Assembly (NCBI GenBank): GCA_028713595.1 | Contig: JAQTNZ010000045.1 | Location: 1 to 10,106 of the forward strand | Length of the DNA: 10,106 nucleotides | Reading direction: 5' to 3' | Origin: Methylovulum sp. | GTDB lineage: Bacteria; Pseudomonadota; Gammaproteobacteria; Methylococcales; Methylomonadaceae | In this document: positions 1 to 6,299 of the stretch, one piece after another | Layout: every line of letters begins with the position of its first letter | Numbering within the stretch: position 1 is the first letter of the stretch | Notes under the pieces: model-generated | Databases searched by the model: none | What the model was told of the DNA's origin: nothing | The model's input: the letters and a program-made list of their open reading frames with translations, nothing else | Made by a program: the position numbers and the translations under genes

Positions 1-947
1 ACTATATAAGTCAAATCCATCGGCACCTGCCTAAATTGATAAACGCCGGCTGCGTCTGACACCGTGCTGGCCAACGGCTGCATGGTCGCCCTGTCCAGCA
101 AAACTACAGGACATGAAACTGGGGTCGTGCCTGTTTTGACCGTACCCAATATTTTTCCCAAGATCAGCTTGTCTTTGGAAGGCACCACTATCTTGCCTAG
201 CAATTGCGCAGGGGCCAGACGCTTGGCGGCGTTAGCGGGGGCGCGGCGGATACCGGCAGACCGCCCGCCCCTGACCAACGCCGCCGCCGTCAGGGTTGCT
301 GGGTCAAGCAGTGTGCGGGGCGTTGCGGTTGACGTGAATCCGGGATCGGTCAGTCCCTCAGCGATAGGCGCGGCACCTTGGATTATCCTGACATTGTTGT
401 ATAGCAACGGGCTATTGTATGCCGACGTGTTGCCGCACAGTCCCAACATTGCATTTGAGAGGCCGCCCACGCCATTCGAAAACACTCTGGACTGAAGCGC
501 CCCGCCTAAATACAGATAATAAAAGCTGTCATGATACTCCAGCGCGACCGTGCTGAAAGTAGTGTAACCGGCGATAGCCATATAGATCACTGTAGTGCCA
601 TTAATGGCCACGCTCAAGCGATTGGCGACATTGTCGCCCCGCCAATTGAACGTAATGTTCCCTGTACTGAAAATTGGGTATTGTCCGGCGCTGCTGGAGC
701 CGAGCGAACCGATCTGCACGTCAAACTGTATCGCAAAGCTGCGGTACGCATACAGGTTTAAAATGCCGGTCAAATCCAGATTCATCGTCACGCCAGTCGT
801 GCCGATTTGCAGCGAACCTGAAGAGATGCGCGGATAAGTCGCGTTGCCGCCGTACTTTGTCCAGGCCCGGCTGCCGCCGCCTTTAAGGTCGAAAAAATTA
901 GCTGTCCAGGTTGTCGCTGAAATAACGACGTCGCTTATCGTAGTCAT
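1..947 (-). CDS. Tail protein with LamG-like and carboxypeptidase-regulatory-like modules (C-terminus beyond window edge)
   Basis: A frame starting at ATG 947 is open for 315 codons to the left edge without a stop. The start lies within ATGA shared with the previous gene, with no visible Shine-Dalgarno, so translation is probably coupled. Residues 1-190 look like a concanavalin/LamG-type beta-sandwich: FAIQFDVQIGS at 71-81, LSVAINGTTVIYMA at 111-124, a strand pair around YHDSFYYLYLGG (138-149), and YNNVRII at 183-189, which resembles the usual end of such domains. Residues 205-260 are an Ala/Arg/Pro-rich linker. From about 264, GKILGTVKTGTTPVSCPVVL, then LDRATMQPL, SDAAGVYQF and the cut end VPMDLTYI match the start of a carboxypeptidase-regulatory-like fold common in phage tail proteins. 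The likely role is a tail-tip or fibre component exposed to the host surface. The domain calls rest on pattern and memory. Confidence 0.85.
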   Translation of the reverse strand, partial: MTTISDVVISATTWTANFFDLKGGGSRAWTKYGGNATYPRISSGSLQIGTTGVTMNLDLTGILNLYAYRSFAIQFDVQIGSLGSSSAGQYPIFSTGNITFNWRGDNVANRLSVAINGTTVIYMAIAGYTTFSTVALEYHDSFYYLYLGGALQSRVFSNGVGGLSNAMLGLCGNTSAYNSPLLYNNVRIIQGAAPIAEGLTDPGFTSTATPRTLLDPATLTAAALVRGGRSAGIRRAPANAAKRLAPAQLLGKIVVPSKDKLILGKILGTVKTGTTPVSCPVVLLDRATMQPLASTVSDAAGVYQFRQVPMDLTYI

Positions 948-2173
948 GACCAAGCGTTTGTCAAGTCAACCAAAAAATTGCCGCCGGCACCGCCAGTAGA
1001 AATGGGTATCGAAACAAAATTGCCCCCATTGGGGGCAAACCCTGTCAGCACCGTATAGTTCGGCACAATACCCGAAGCGGTGCCGTTTCCTGGAAACGGA
1101 TTGGCATGCTGGGGTGAATACAGCCCAGGCACTGCGCTGCACCTGACTCCCGCCGTGCCGCTGCTGGACAGCCGCTCAACAAACACCAGTGGCGAATAGA
1201 AAAACCCGTTGTCTAGCGGGTTAGGGAACTGCAACCCCGCCTCGCCGAAACCATAACCGCCAAACATCCGGTTTCCCACCAAGGCCAGTACGCCGCCAGC
1301 ATTGTAGCCGCTGTAATCCATGCCCGCCCAGGCTTGTTGTGCTGTAAACGACGTGCTAAAAACCCCGTTCAAGTACAAATTGAGTCCGGTCGCGGCAACA
1401 GAGTTAGCGGCGTATGAGCCGGTGCCGTAATTGCCGTGCAGCAAAAACGCGTTGTTAGCATCGCTGGGCAAATTGCTGGTGAAATCGCCGAACCCGTGCA
1501 AGCAGCAGCTGAGCGCCCCCGGCCAAACGAACAAATAAAACGCCTTGGCGCTGGCGACTAAAATCCACGGCTGCCCCGTTGAATTCGTGATATTGCTTTT
1601 ATGCCAAGGCAACACGTTGCCTGTCCACACCGCTGCTGGCGGTGACACGCCCGTGCCGATGTCAATCCCTGTCATGGCCTTGTACATCGACACCGCCGCG
1701 ACCTGCGCCGCCGGTGTGCCCCATTGCGCCCCACTATCATCAATGCGCAAGACATAGCGCGTCCCGCCCGAATCGGCGTTTTGATAAGCCGCCTTGTTGG
1801 CGCCCGAATAAGCCTTGGTCCACCCACTAGGCGACACCTTGGCCGAGATAGTCCCCGTGGCCGGTGACGACGGGTTGCCGGCCACGTTGAACGTCAGCGT
1901 CGTTGAAGTTGTCCCCGTCACCAGAAAGTCACCGTTATAAGCGGCCTCATTGGCCCCCGAAACGGCAATCACTTGGTTGGCGACAAAGCCATGCCCCGCC
2001 GCCACCGTCAAGGTCGCCACGCCGCCGGTCTGCGTTATCGACGTGACTGCCCTGGTGTTGTAGCCGGTCAGCAAACAGCCGTCCAGCACATTGATCAACG
2101 CGCTTACGGTGCCGCTCAGCGTCGGTGCGCCCGTATCATCGGATCGGTAAAATTTAACGGGTAATGTCGCCAT
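944..2173 (-). CDS. Phage tail structural protein, 409 aa
   Basis: The start MATLPVKFYRSDDTGAPTLS, followed by a LINVLDGCL segment, matches a structural protein family I recall in proteobacterial phages downstream of tape measure genes. Residues 41-112 form a small beta domain (GGVATLTVAAGHGF, then AAYNGDFLVTGTTSTTLTF, then TGTISAKV). Residues 115-180 contain GWTKAYSGANKAAYQ, YVLRIDDSG and MYKAMTGIDIGTG. Then PWILVASAKAFYLFVWPG (202-219), SCCLHGFGDFTSNLPSD (222-238) and a glycine-rich C-terminus ending in NFLVDLTNAW. No signal peptide, membrane segment or enzyme motif is visible. A weak AAGG lies nine bases before the ATG. Its TGA overlaps the next start as ATGA. The family likeness is good from memory. 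The precise place in the virion is unknown; tail tip or baseplate-like region is inferred from position. Confidence 0.88.
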   Translation of the reverse strand: MATLPVKFYRSDDTGAPTLSGTVSALINVLDGCLLTGYNTRAVTSITQTGGVATLTVAAGHGFVANQVIAVSGANEAAYNGDFLVTGTTSTTLTFNVAGNPSSPATGTISAKVSPSGWTKAYSGANKAAYQNADSGGTRYVLRIDDSGAQWGTPAAQVAAVSMYKAMTGIDIGTGVSPPAAVWTGNVLPWHKSNITNSTGQPWILVASAKAFYLFVWPGALSCCLHGFGDFTSNLPSDANNAFLLHGNYGTGSYAANSVAATGLNLYLNGVFSTSFTAQQAWAGMDYSGYNAGGVLALVGNRMFGGYGFGEAGLQFPNPLDNGFFYSPLVFVERLSSSGTAGVRCSAVPGLYSPQHANPFPGNGTASGIVPNYTVLTGFAPNGGNFVSIPISTGGAGGNFLVDLTNAWS

Positions 2174-2303
2174 TTCTAAATGCCTTATATTTGTGGTGTA
2201 ATCTCATTAAAAACAGCTCAACCCTAAGCGGAATCACGGATACCTCAGCCAGCAAGTCATAATAGCGAACTAACAGCTTAGTTCTTTTATATCTTGAAAA
2301 CAT
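2154..2303 (-). CDS. Small basic protein of unknown function, 49 aa
   Basis: A short ORF fills the only apparent gap in the operon. Its ATG overlaps the TGA of the 578-residue gene by one base (TGATG), the same arrangement as at the tape measure/124-residue junction. AGGGGAG lies 10 bases upstream. The product begins MFSRYKRTKLLVRYYDLLAE and ends HHKYKAFRNGDITR. It is rich in Lys, Arg, Tyr and Leu, with a central hydrophobic stretch (LLAEVSVIPLRVELFLM) that could be an amphipathic or membrane-associated helix. Its TAA at 2154-2156 lies inside the next gene, a 20-base overlap. The stretch is about 36% GC by my count, clearly AT-richer than its neighbours. I do not recognise the family. Start coupling and ribosome site favour a real gene, but a non-coding spacer is possible. 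Confidence 0.6.
   Translation of the reverse strand: MFSRYKRTKLLVRYYDLLAEVSVIPLRVELFLMRLHHKYKAFRNGDITR
2183..2186 (-). promoter_or_regulatory. Weak ribosome binding site of the 409-aa gene
   Basis: AAGG on the minus strand lies 9 bases before the ATG at 2173, within the 49-residue ORF. It supports the MATLPV start, which also matches the family's usual N-terminus as I recall it. Confidence 0.45.
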
Positions 2304-4039
2304 CAATTTGAATCTCCCCTGACCTGAATCTTAAATTGGTCGGTAAAAGCCACGGCCTCGGATTGGTTTGTGCATCGCGCTATCCAAAGCGGAAAATTTG
2401 CCGAAATCGTGTTAAACCGGAAGCAGTTGCCCGTTGACCAGCCCAGTCCCCATGCCGCCGCACTAATAGTAAAATACGCTTGTTGGGTCAATGGGTTGAT
2501 CGGCGAAAAATCTTCGTTGGCCGTGCCGATGGCGATCAGCCCGTAACTCTCGCCGTAGCAGCTGAATGCGGTTGGCGAAGTGAACACAACCACCCACCTC
2601 TCCATGATCGCCCCCTGGTTGGTCACAATAATCGGAAACAGCAGCGAATTGAACTGCGCTAACGGCGCGGTGCCGCTGCGCGTGTCTGCCCACGCCGCCG
2701 TCCAAGCAGTCTGTTCAAACGCGACATTAACCCTCGCCTGCATGTCACCGATCAACAGCGCCGAACTGATAAACGACGTATTGGCCGGGTAATCGTGCGT
2801 CAAAGTCCGCTGCAACGTTATCTGTCCAGAGATTTGGACATCGGTGATTAACCGCATATCTTCGACCCGGTGCTCTATATAAAAAGGTTGCACAAACCCT
2901 GTAAATACAGGGCTGGGGGCAATCGTCACCGTCCCGGCATTAAGGTCGGCTGTGTAATTGCTGGCCGGAATGATCAGGCCGTTTTTGTCATACAGCCGCG
3001 CATAAGCCAGCCGTGTCCGCCCCATGTCGTAAGTATGGCTGGCGACCGCTGGATTAGGCAGCGTATACGTTTGCGTGTTATGAATAATCGCCATATTGCC
3101 TTGCCGAAAAATCGGAACACGGCCATCCGATGGCAAACGCACTGTATTGATGCCCAAAATACTGGCATCCAGCGGCAAGTAGCTCAACAAGACGGCGTTA
3201 AACTTTGCTGTTTCAGCTTTGATGGGCAACGGCGCCCAAATATACCCATTGACGACGTTTGCGGCATCATACCAACCGGATGCCTTGGCATCTGACGACA
3301 AGCTGCTGTCCAGCACTTGCTGACCAAACGATAGCCACCACGCCCCCGTCAGCCAATTGACATGGCCTTGTACAAGGGGGTCATTAATATTCCCGTTATT
3401 GTCGGCGCTGGCGATAATCTCAACCCCGTCAAATGCCACAGCCGTCACCTGAAATTGTCCGGTTGCCAACGGTGCACCCGGTGTGCGGCCATACATCTCC
3501 ATCACCAGCGTTGACCCCTTGACGGTCACCGCGCTCTTAATCGTCAGTGACGTGCTGCCGCCTGTCCAACTGGTAAGGGTCGCAAGCCCTGTTTGGTAAT
3601 CGATAGTACCCGCCGCTATCGCCGCATCATTCAGTCTGTTTTGGTTGCGGTAAAGGGTGCCGTTGCGGTCTATAAAAACAGTCCCGGCATAAATGAACCG
3701 CAATGACCCCGCCACCAAATCCTCAGCGGTTGCAGGCGACAAATCAACCCTGATTTGCGTTAACGACACCGACTCGATTTTTGCCGCCGTTGATGCCGTA
3801 TCCAACGAATATTGGCAATTAAATGACGTGCCGCCCAACAGTTGCGATGTCGTTTCGACATGCTGCTGATTGGGCAAGTGCCGGACAACACCTGCAAAAA
3901 ACACTTGACCGTCCGTTTTCAGATAGCTGTATGTTTCGACTGCCGTAAACGATACGACCCCGGTACTGTAATTAATGGTGCCGACAGTGCTGCCGTCTTT
4001 GTCCACGATATGCCCAGCCGAATCGTCGGTCACGGCCAT
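2303..4039 (-). CDS. Tail structural protein, C-terminal part of a split gene (578 aa)
   Basis: This ORF is in frame with the preceding 594-residue gene and continues its repeat pattern. Residues 5-31 finish the module interrupted by the TGA (VTDDSAGH, then GTINYSTGVVSF). Two further modules centre on AGS at Gly 111 with GTIDYQTG at 144, and on ATG at Gly 194 with GHVNWLTG at 225. Residues 260-578 are a distinct C-terminal region carrying LPLDASILGINTVRLPSDGR at 288-307, VTIAPSP at 371-377, ADTRSGTAPLAQFN at 451-464, FTSPTAF at 486-492 and STGNCFRFNTI at 535-545. I recall these as the C-terminal end of a single long phage tail protein of roughly 1,100-1,200 residues. AGAAGGA nine bases before ATG 4039 could allow separate initiation; otherwise this is the distal part of a broken or read-through gene. 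No enzyme motif is seen. Confidence 0.8.
   Translation of the reverse strand: MAVTDDSAGHIVDKDGSTVGTINYSTGVVSFTAVETYSYLKTDGQVFFAGVVRHLPNQQHVETTSQLLGGTSFNCQYSLDTASTAAKIESVSLTQIRVDLSPATAEDLVAGSLRFIYAGTVFIDRNGTLYRNQNRLNDAAIAAGTIDYQTGLATLTSWTGGSTSLTIKSAVTVKGSTLVMEMYGRTPGAPLATGQFQVTAVAFDGVEIIASADNNGNINDPLVQGHVNWLTGAWWLSFGQQVLDSSLSSDAKASGWYDAANVVNGYIWAPLPIKAETAKFNAVLLSYLPLDASILGINTVRLPSDGRVPIFRQGNMAIIHNTQTYTLPNPAVASHTYDMGRTRLAYARLYDKNGLIIPASNYTADLNAGTVTIAPSPVFTGFVQPFYIEHRVEDMRLITDVQISGQITLQRTLTHDYPANTSFISSALLIGDMQARVNVAFEQTAWTAAWADTRSGTAPLAQFNSLLFPIIVTNQGAIMERWVVVFTSPTAFSCYGESYGLIAIGTANEDFSPINPLTQQAYFTISAAAWGLGWSTGNCFRFNTISANFPLWIARCTNQSEAVAFTDQFKIQVRGDSN
2314..2320 (-). promoter_or_regulatory. Ribosome binding site of the 49-aa ORF
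   Basis: AGGGGAG on the minus strand lies 10 bases before the ATG at 2303, within the last codons of the 578-residue gene. It supports the small ORF as translated. Confidence 0.5.
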
Positions 4040-4141
4040 ATCGACAAATCCTTCTGTCGTCGTGGTCGTTTGGGCGACCGTGTTTAAAAAATCGATTTCA
4101 TTTTTCTTTTCGGAAACCTGATAGGCGATATGAACCGATCA
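4040..4141 (-). other. In-frame TGA plus 33 open codons joining the two halves of the split tail gene
   Basis: The TGA (4139-4141) is followed in the same frame by 33 sense codons leading straight into the 578-residue ORF. No ATG, GTG, TTG or CTG occurs in frame before the ATG at 4039. The translated bridge begins SVHIAYQVSEKKNE and contains five consecutive threonines. Together with HPVKP before the stop and GTINYSTGVVSF after it, it completes one internal repeat module. At the stop the codons are CCG TGA TCG; two sister modules have CCG GGG TCG and CCT GGG TCG. A single change from GGA to TGA would explain this. Readthrough, a real mutation and a base-call error all remain possible. Confidence 0.8.
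4049..4055 (-). promoter_or_regulatory. Possible ribosome binding site before Met 4039
   Basis: AGAAGGA on the minus strand lies 9 bases before the ATG of the 578-residue ORF. Position and spacing would suit reinitiation after the upstream TGA. The site is also coding sequence (Thr-Glu-Gly) if the two halves are one protein, so it may be chance. Confidence 0.4.
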
Positions 4142-5923
4142 CGGCTTGACCGGATGCTGTGTCAGCGTGGTGGTGACCACGCCGGAGCCGTCACCGCTCA
4201 ATGCAAAAACATCATTAACCAATTCGGACTGGTCATAATTAAGCGTAAACGTCGTGCCGGATGTTGGTAAAACGTTGGGCTTGATCCGCAAGTCGCCCGT
4301 GGCCGCGACAAGCCGACCCGTCGCATCTCCGCTGATCGTCCCGTCATCGGCGACACTGGCTGACTTGCTGACCCCATTTTGTTGCCATGCAATGTCAAGC
4401 GACCCAGGCACCACGGGCGTATTGGCCAGCGTAATCCTGACCTCTGCAATCGGGGTCTGCCCGGAATAGGTCTGGCGGGTATATTCGATGGGTGTCGCCC
4501 AGGCAAAAATAATCTGCGTGTCGACATCCGGCAACGCTTTAGTAGTGAGCGACACCCCACCCGTCGAGTAACTGACCGTGGCGGTGCCGATGTCCACACC
4601 TTTTCCGGCCAGATGCCCGTTGCCGTTATCATATAAGGTATACCACCGATTCAACGCCCGGTAACTGATAGTCAACGTCCCAGCGGTAGGTATAGGCCGC
4701 AACGTCTCAACCCAGGTGAACCCGCGATTATTGATAGTGACGTCAATCGCCAGCGTCGAAGAGCTGTCATACGTCACCACCGCCTGTGTGGCCACCGCCA
4801 CAACAGTTTCTGCCCATACTGTCGCACCGCTGATCTGTATGCCGCCGGACGCATAATCTACAGTCCCCGTATAAGCGCCAAGGTTGCCGTTAGTCAGGAT
4901 AATCGCGCCCAAGCGGTCGTCCTTATAAACAACCCCTCCGATTGTCAATGTCAGCGACCCCGGTAAGATGCCACGACCCAGATAAAGGTAATCAACATAA
5001 TCCGGTGCCGCCGAACTGCCCAGAGCCAACGTCGCCTGCAAGTCATTAACGGCGCTTGCTTGAATATAATTTGCCCGCGCTGAATTGACAGGCACATCGA
5101 CCAAGGGCGATTCGGCGGTCGTCGACGGGGCCAGGCGCTCATAGGGCGAGTCGATCTGCACAACGACGTCGTTGGCTACCAGAGCCGACGTGATGGCTTT
5201 TACCCCATAATACTGGGCAATATCGGACACCAGCGTCGACCGTACCAGCGTCGGGCAACCCGTTTTACTGACCCGCACGGGATCAACGCCGACAAAATCC
5301 TGCTGAAGCGGGTCGCTGATCTCTAAAATCAGCACATCCTTAAAAAACTCGGCGGTATCAAAAAACGACTGGGTCTGGCGGCTCTTGATTGAAGATACCC
5401 GCACATACTGTTCGGCGGGCGTATAGCCATCGGCCTCGACCGACAGCACGATCACATCGCCGATCTGCGGGGTGTCGGCTGATATGGGCGATGTGATGGT
5501 GGTCGCGTTGGCGACGCTGAATAACTGTAACAGCTTCTGGTCGCGGGCATGAGTGCCCATCAGCACCCATTCTAGCTGCGCACCAAGCGTCGTATAACTC
5601 TCGACCCGATTTTGTGCGGCCTGACGGGTGTCCGTCCAGCTTTCGGTGCTGAACATCAACGCCGAAACGTCATTGTCTTCAGGGGCGTTGGTCACAATAA
5701 CGTGCGCACCAAGGTAGCGGTCGGTGGTGTCGGTTTGTATGGATAAAAACGTTTTGCGCAGTGACACGCGCCCGTTTGCCCTGTCCAACCCTGAAATGTC
5801 GTCAAACAAGTTATTCACTTCACCGTCGACAACTGCATTGATCGTCATACGCCCGCCGCCTTCAACGAAGTCGCTGACGTTCTCCGGTTTGAGCAGCTTA
5901 ATATTAGTTTCGGAAATAGCCAT
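4139..5923 (-). CDS. Repeat-containing tail structural protein, N-terminal part of a split gene (594 aa)
   Basis: The N-terminal region (residues 1-125) resembles a family I recall following the tape measure gene in proteobacterial prophages: I-x-I-K-L-L near the start, then GGGRMT at 23-28, VVDGEVNNLFDDIS at 31-44, LRKTF at 55 and YLGAHVIVT at 70-78. Residues 130-290 are a beta-rich part with ERLAPSTTAESPLVD at 262-276. From about residue 305 a roughly 90-residue module repeats: a P-G-S or A-G-T turn (Gly 322, 415, 507), then G-T-x-x-Y-x-S/T-G. The fourth module starts normally but is cut by TGA where the glycine should be, after HPVKP. The 611 codons beyond that TGA are open in the same frame. 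The start has no clear Shine-Dalgarno and lies one base after the previous stop (TGACATG), so it probably depends on translational coupling. A tail-tip role is inferred from position. Confidence 0.85.
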   Translation of the reverse strand: MAISETNIKLLKPENVSDFVEGGGRMTINAVVDGEVNNLFDDISGLDRANGRVSLRKTFLSIQTDTTDRYLGAHVIVTNAPEDNDVSALMFSTESWTDTRQAAQNRVESYTTLGAQLEWVLMGTHARDQKLLQLFSVANATTITSPISADTPQIGDVIVLSVEADGYTPAEQYVRVSSIKSRQTQSFFDTAEFFKDVLILEISDPLQQDFVGVDPVRVSKTGCPTLVRSTLVSDIAQYYGVKAITSALVANDVVVQIDSPYERLAPSTTAESPLVDVPVNSARANYIQASAVNDLQATLALGSSAAPDYVDYLYLGRGILPGSLTLTIGGVVYKDDRLGAIILTNGNLGAYTGTVDYASGGIQISGATVWAETVVAVATQAVVTYDSSSTLAIDVTINNRGFTWVETLRPIPTAGTLTISYRALNRWYTLYDNGNGHLAGKGVDIGTATVSYSTGGVSLTTKALPDVDTQIIFAWATPIEYTRQTYSGQTPIAEVRITLANTPVVPGSLDIAWQQNGVSKSASVADDGTISGDATGRLVAATGDLRIKPNVLPTSGTTFTLNYDQSELVNDVFALSGDGSGVVTTTLTQHPVKP

Positions 5924-5924
5924 G

Positions 5925-6299
5925 TCAGATTTGCAGCAGTTTGAGGGTTATGGAATAAAGGTCGGTATCATCAGGATTTGAATAGTCGACGACAGGCAGG
6001 GCAACAAAACCGTCCGGTTGGGCAAAGATAACCGCATAAGTATAGCCACGATAAACCAGCGACATTTCCAGGGCGGGCTGGTACAGCTTGATCAGCAAAT
6101 CGTTGACGGTCGCCCTTGTTACCCATCCGCTATCCTGACCACCGGACAACCGCATCGGGCGGCCTGCCAATTGCGCCGCCGCCTCGATAAGTAAGGAGCC
6201 GTCCACCGCAACGGATACGCTTTGTTTGACCGGACTCCATTCATATTCATCCTCCCAGCCCAAATCATCAGGTAACTCAATATCATCCAGCGCAGTCAT
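5925..6299 (-). CDS. Conserved tail-associated protein, 124 aa
   Basis: A small soluble protein, rich in beta-strand by pattern, with no signal peptide or membrane segment. The acidic N-terminus (LPDDLGWEDEYEWSPVKQSV, residues 10-29) is followed by GRPMRLSGG at 46-54 and WVTRATVNDLL at 59-69. It ends in a D-Y-S-N-P-D-D-T-D-L-Y segment before the C-terminus. I recall this arrangement (LPDDL, WSPV, AGRPI.L.GG, WVTRA, VIDY..PDDxDxY) from small proteins directly after the tape measure gene in proteobacterial prophages. Their exact role is not known to me; the position suggests a distal tail or tail-tip component. The start is supported by GGAGGG eight bases upstream and by a one-base TGATG overlap with the tape measure gene. 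The CDS call is strong and the role is inferred from context. Confidence 0.85.
   Translation of the reverse strand: MTALDDIELPDDLGWEDEYEWSPVKQSVSVAVDGSLLIEAAAQLAGRPMRLSGGQDSGWVTRATVNDLLIKLYQPALEMSLVYRGYTYAVIFAQPDGFVALPVVDYSNPDDTDLYSITLKLLQI

Larger units (their letters stand above)
3320..5011 (-). repeat. Six imperfect protein-level modules across the split tail gene
   Basis: A degenerate module recurs six times. Each begins with P-G-S, A-G-S/T or A-T-G followed by alternating hydrophobic residues. About 31-36 residues later most copies have G-T/H-x-x-Y/W-x-S/T-G followed by more strand-like residues; the gap is 53 residues in module 4. Key glycines are at residues 322, 415 and 507 of the 594-residue ORF and 111 and 194 of the 578-residue ORF. 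In module 4 the glycine is replaced by the TGA. Spacing between successive markers is 93, 92, 88, 144 and 83 residues. The pattern suggests tandem beta-sandwich domains. The modules are diverged and show no obvious DNA-level identity. Confidence 0.65.

Noticed and set aside
64..495. Plus-strand ORF of 143 codons
   Set aside because: It lies opposite a minus-strand frame with clear LamG-like and carboxypeptidase-regulatory-like motifs and a coupled start, and its own product looks like a shadow.
2174..2302. Promoter or terminator in the AT-rich interval
   Set aside because: No -35/-10 pair with proper spacing and no GC-rich hairpin followed by a T run was found on the minus strand. The coupled ORF explains the interval better.
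4082..4088. TTTAAAC on the minus strand, a classic slippery heptamer in phase with the split gene (U UUA AAC)
   Set aside because: It lies in an AT-rich patch, no clear downstream pseudoknot was seen, and the -1 frame after it gives no sensible product. The flanking protein evidence supports a continuous zero frame instead.
4090..4141. Selenocysteine insertion or full reassignment of TGA to glycine
   Set aside because: I found no convincing stem-loop with the expected geometry after the TGA. A glycine, not a cysteine, is conserved at the site. Other TGAs sit in ATG-overlap stops that work as terminators, and the GC content does not suit the bacteria known to read UGA as glycine.
4198..4632. 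Minus-strand 144-codon ORF in another frame of the split tail gene
   Set aside because: Its product is Arg/Pro-rich shadow sequence, and the main frame here holds the repeat modules.
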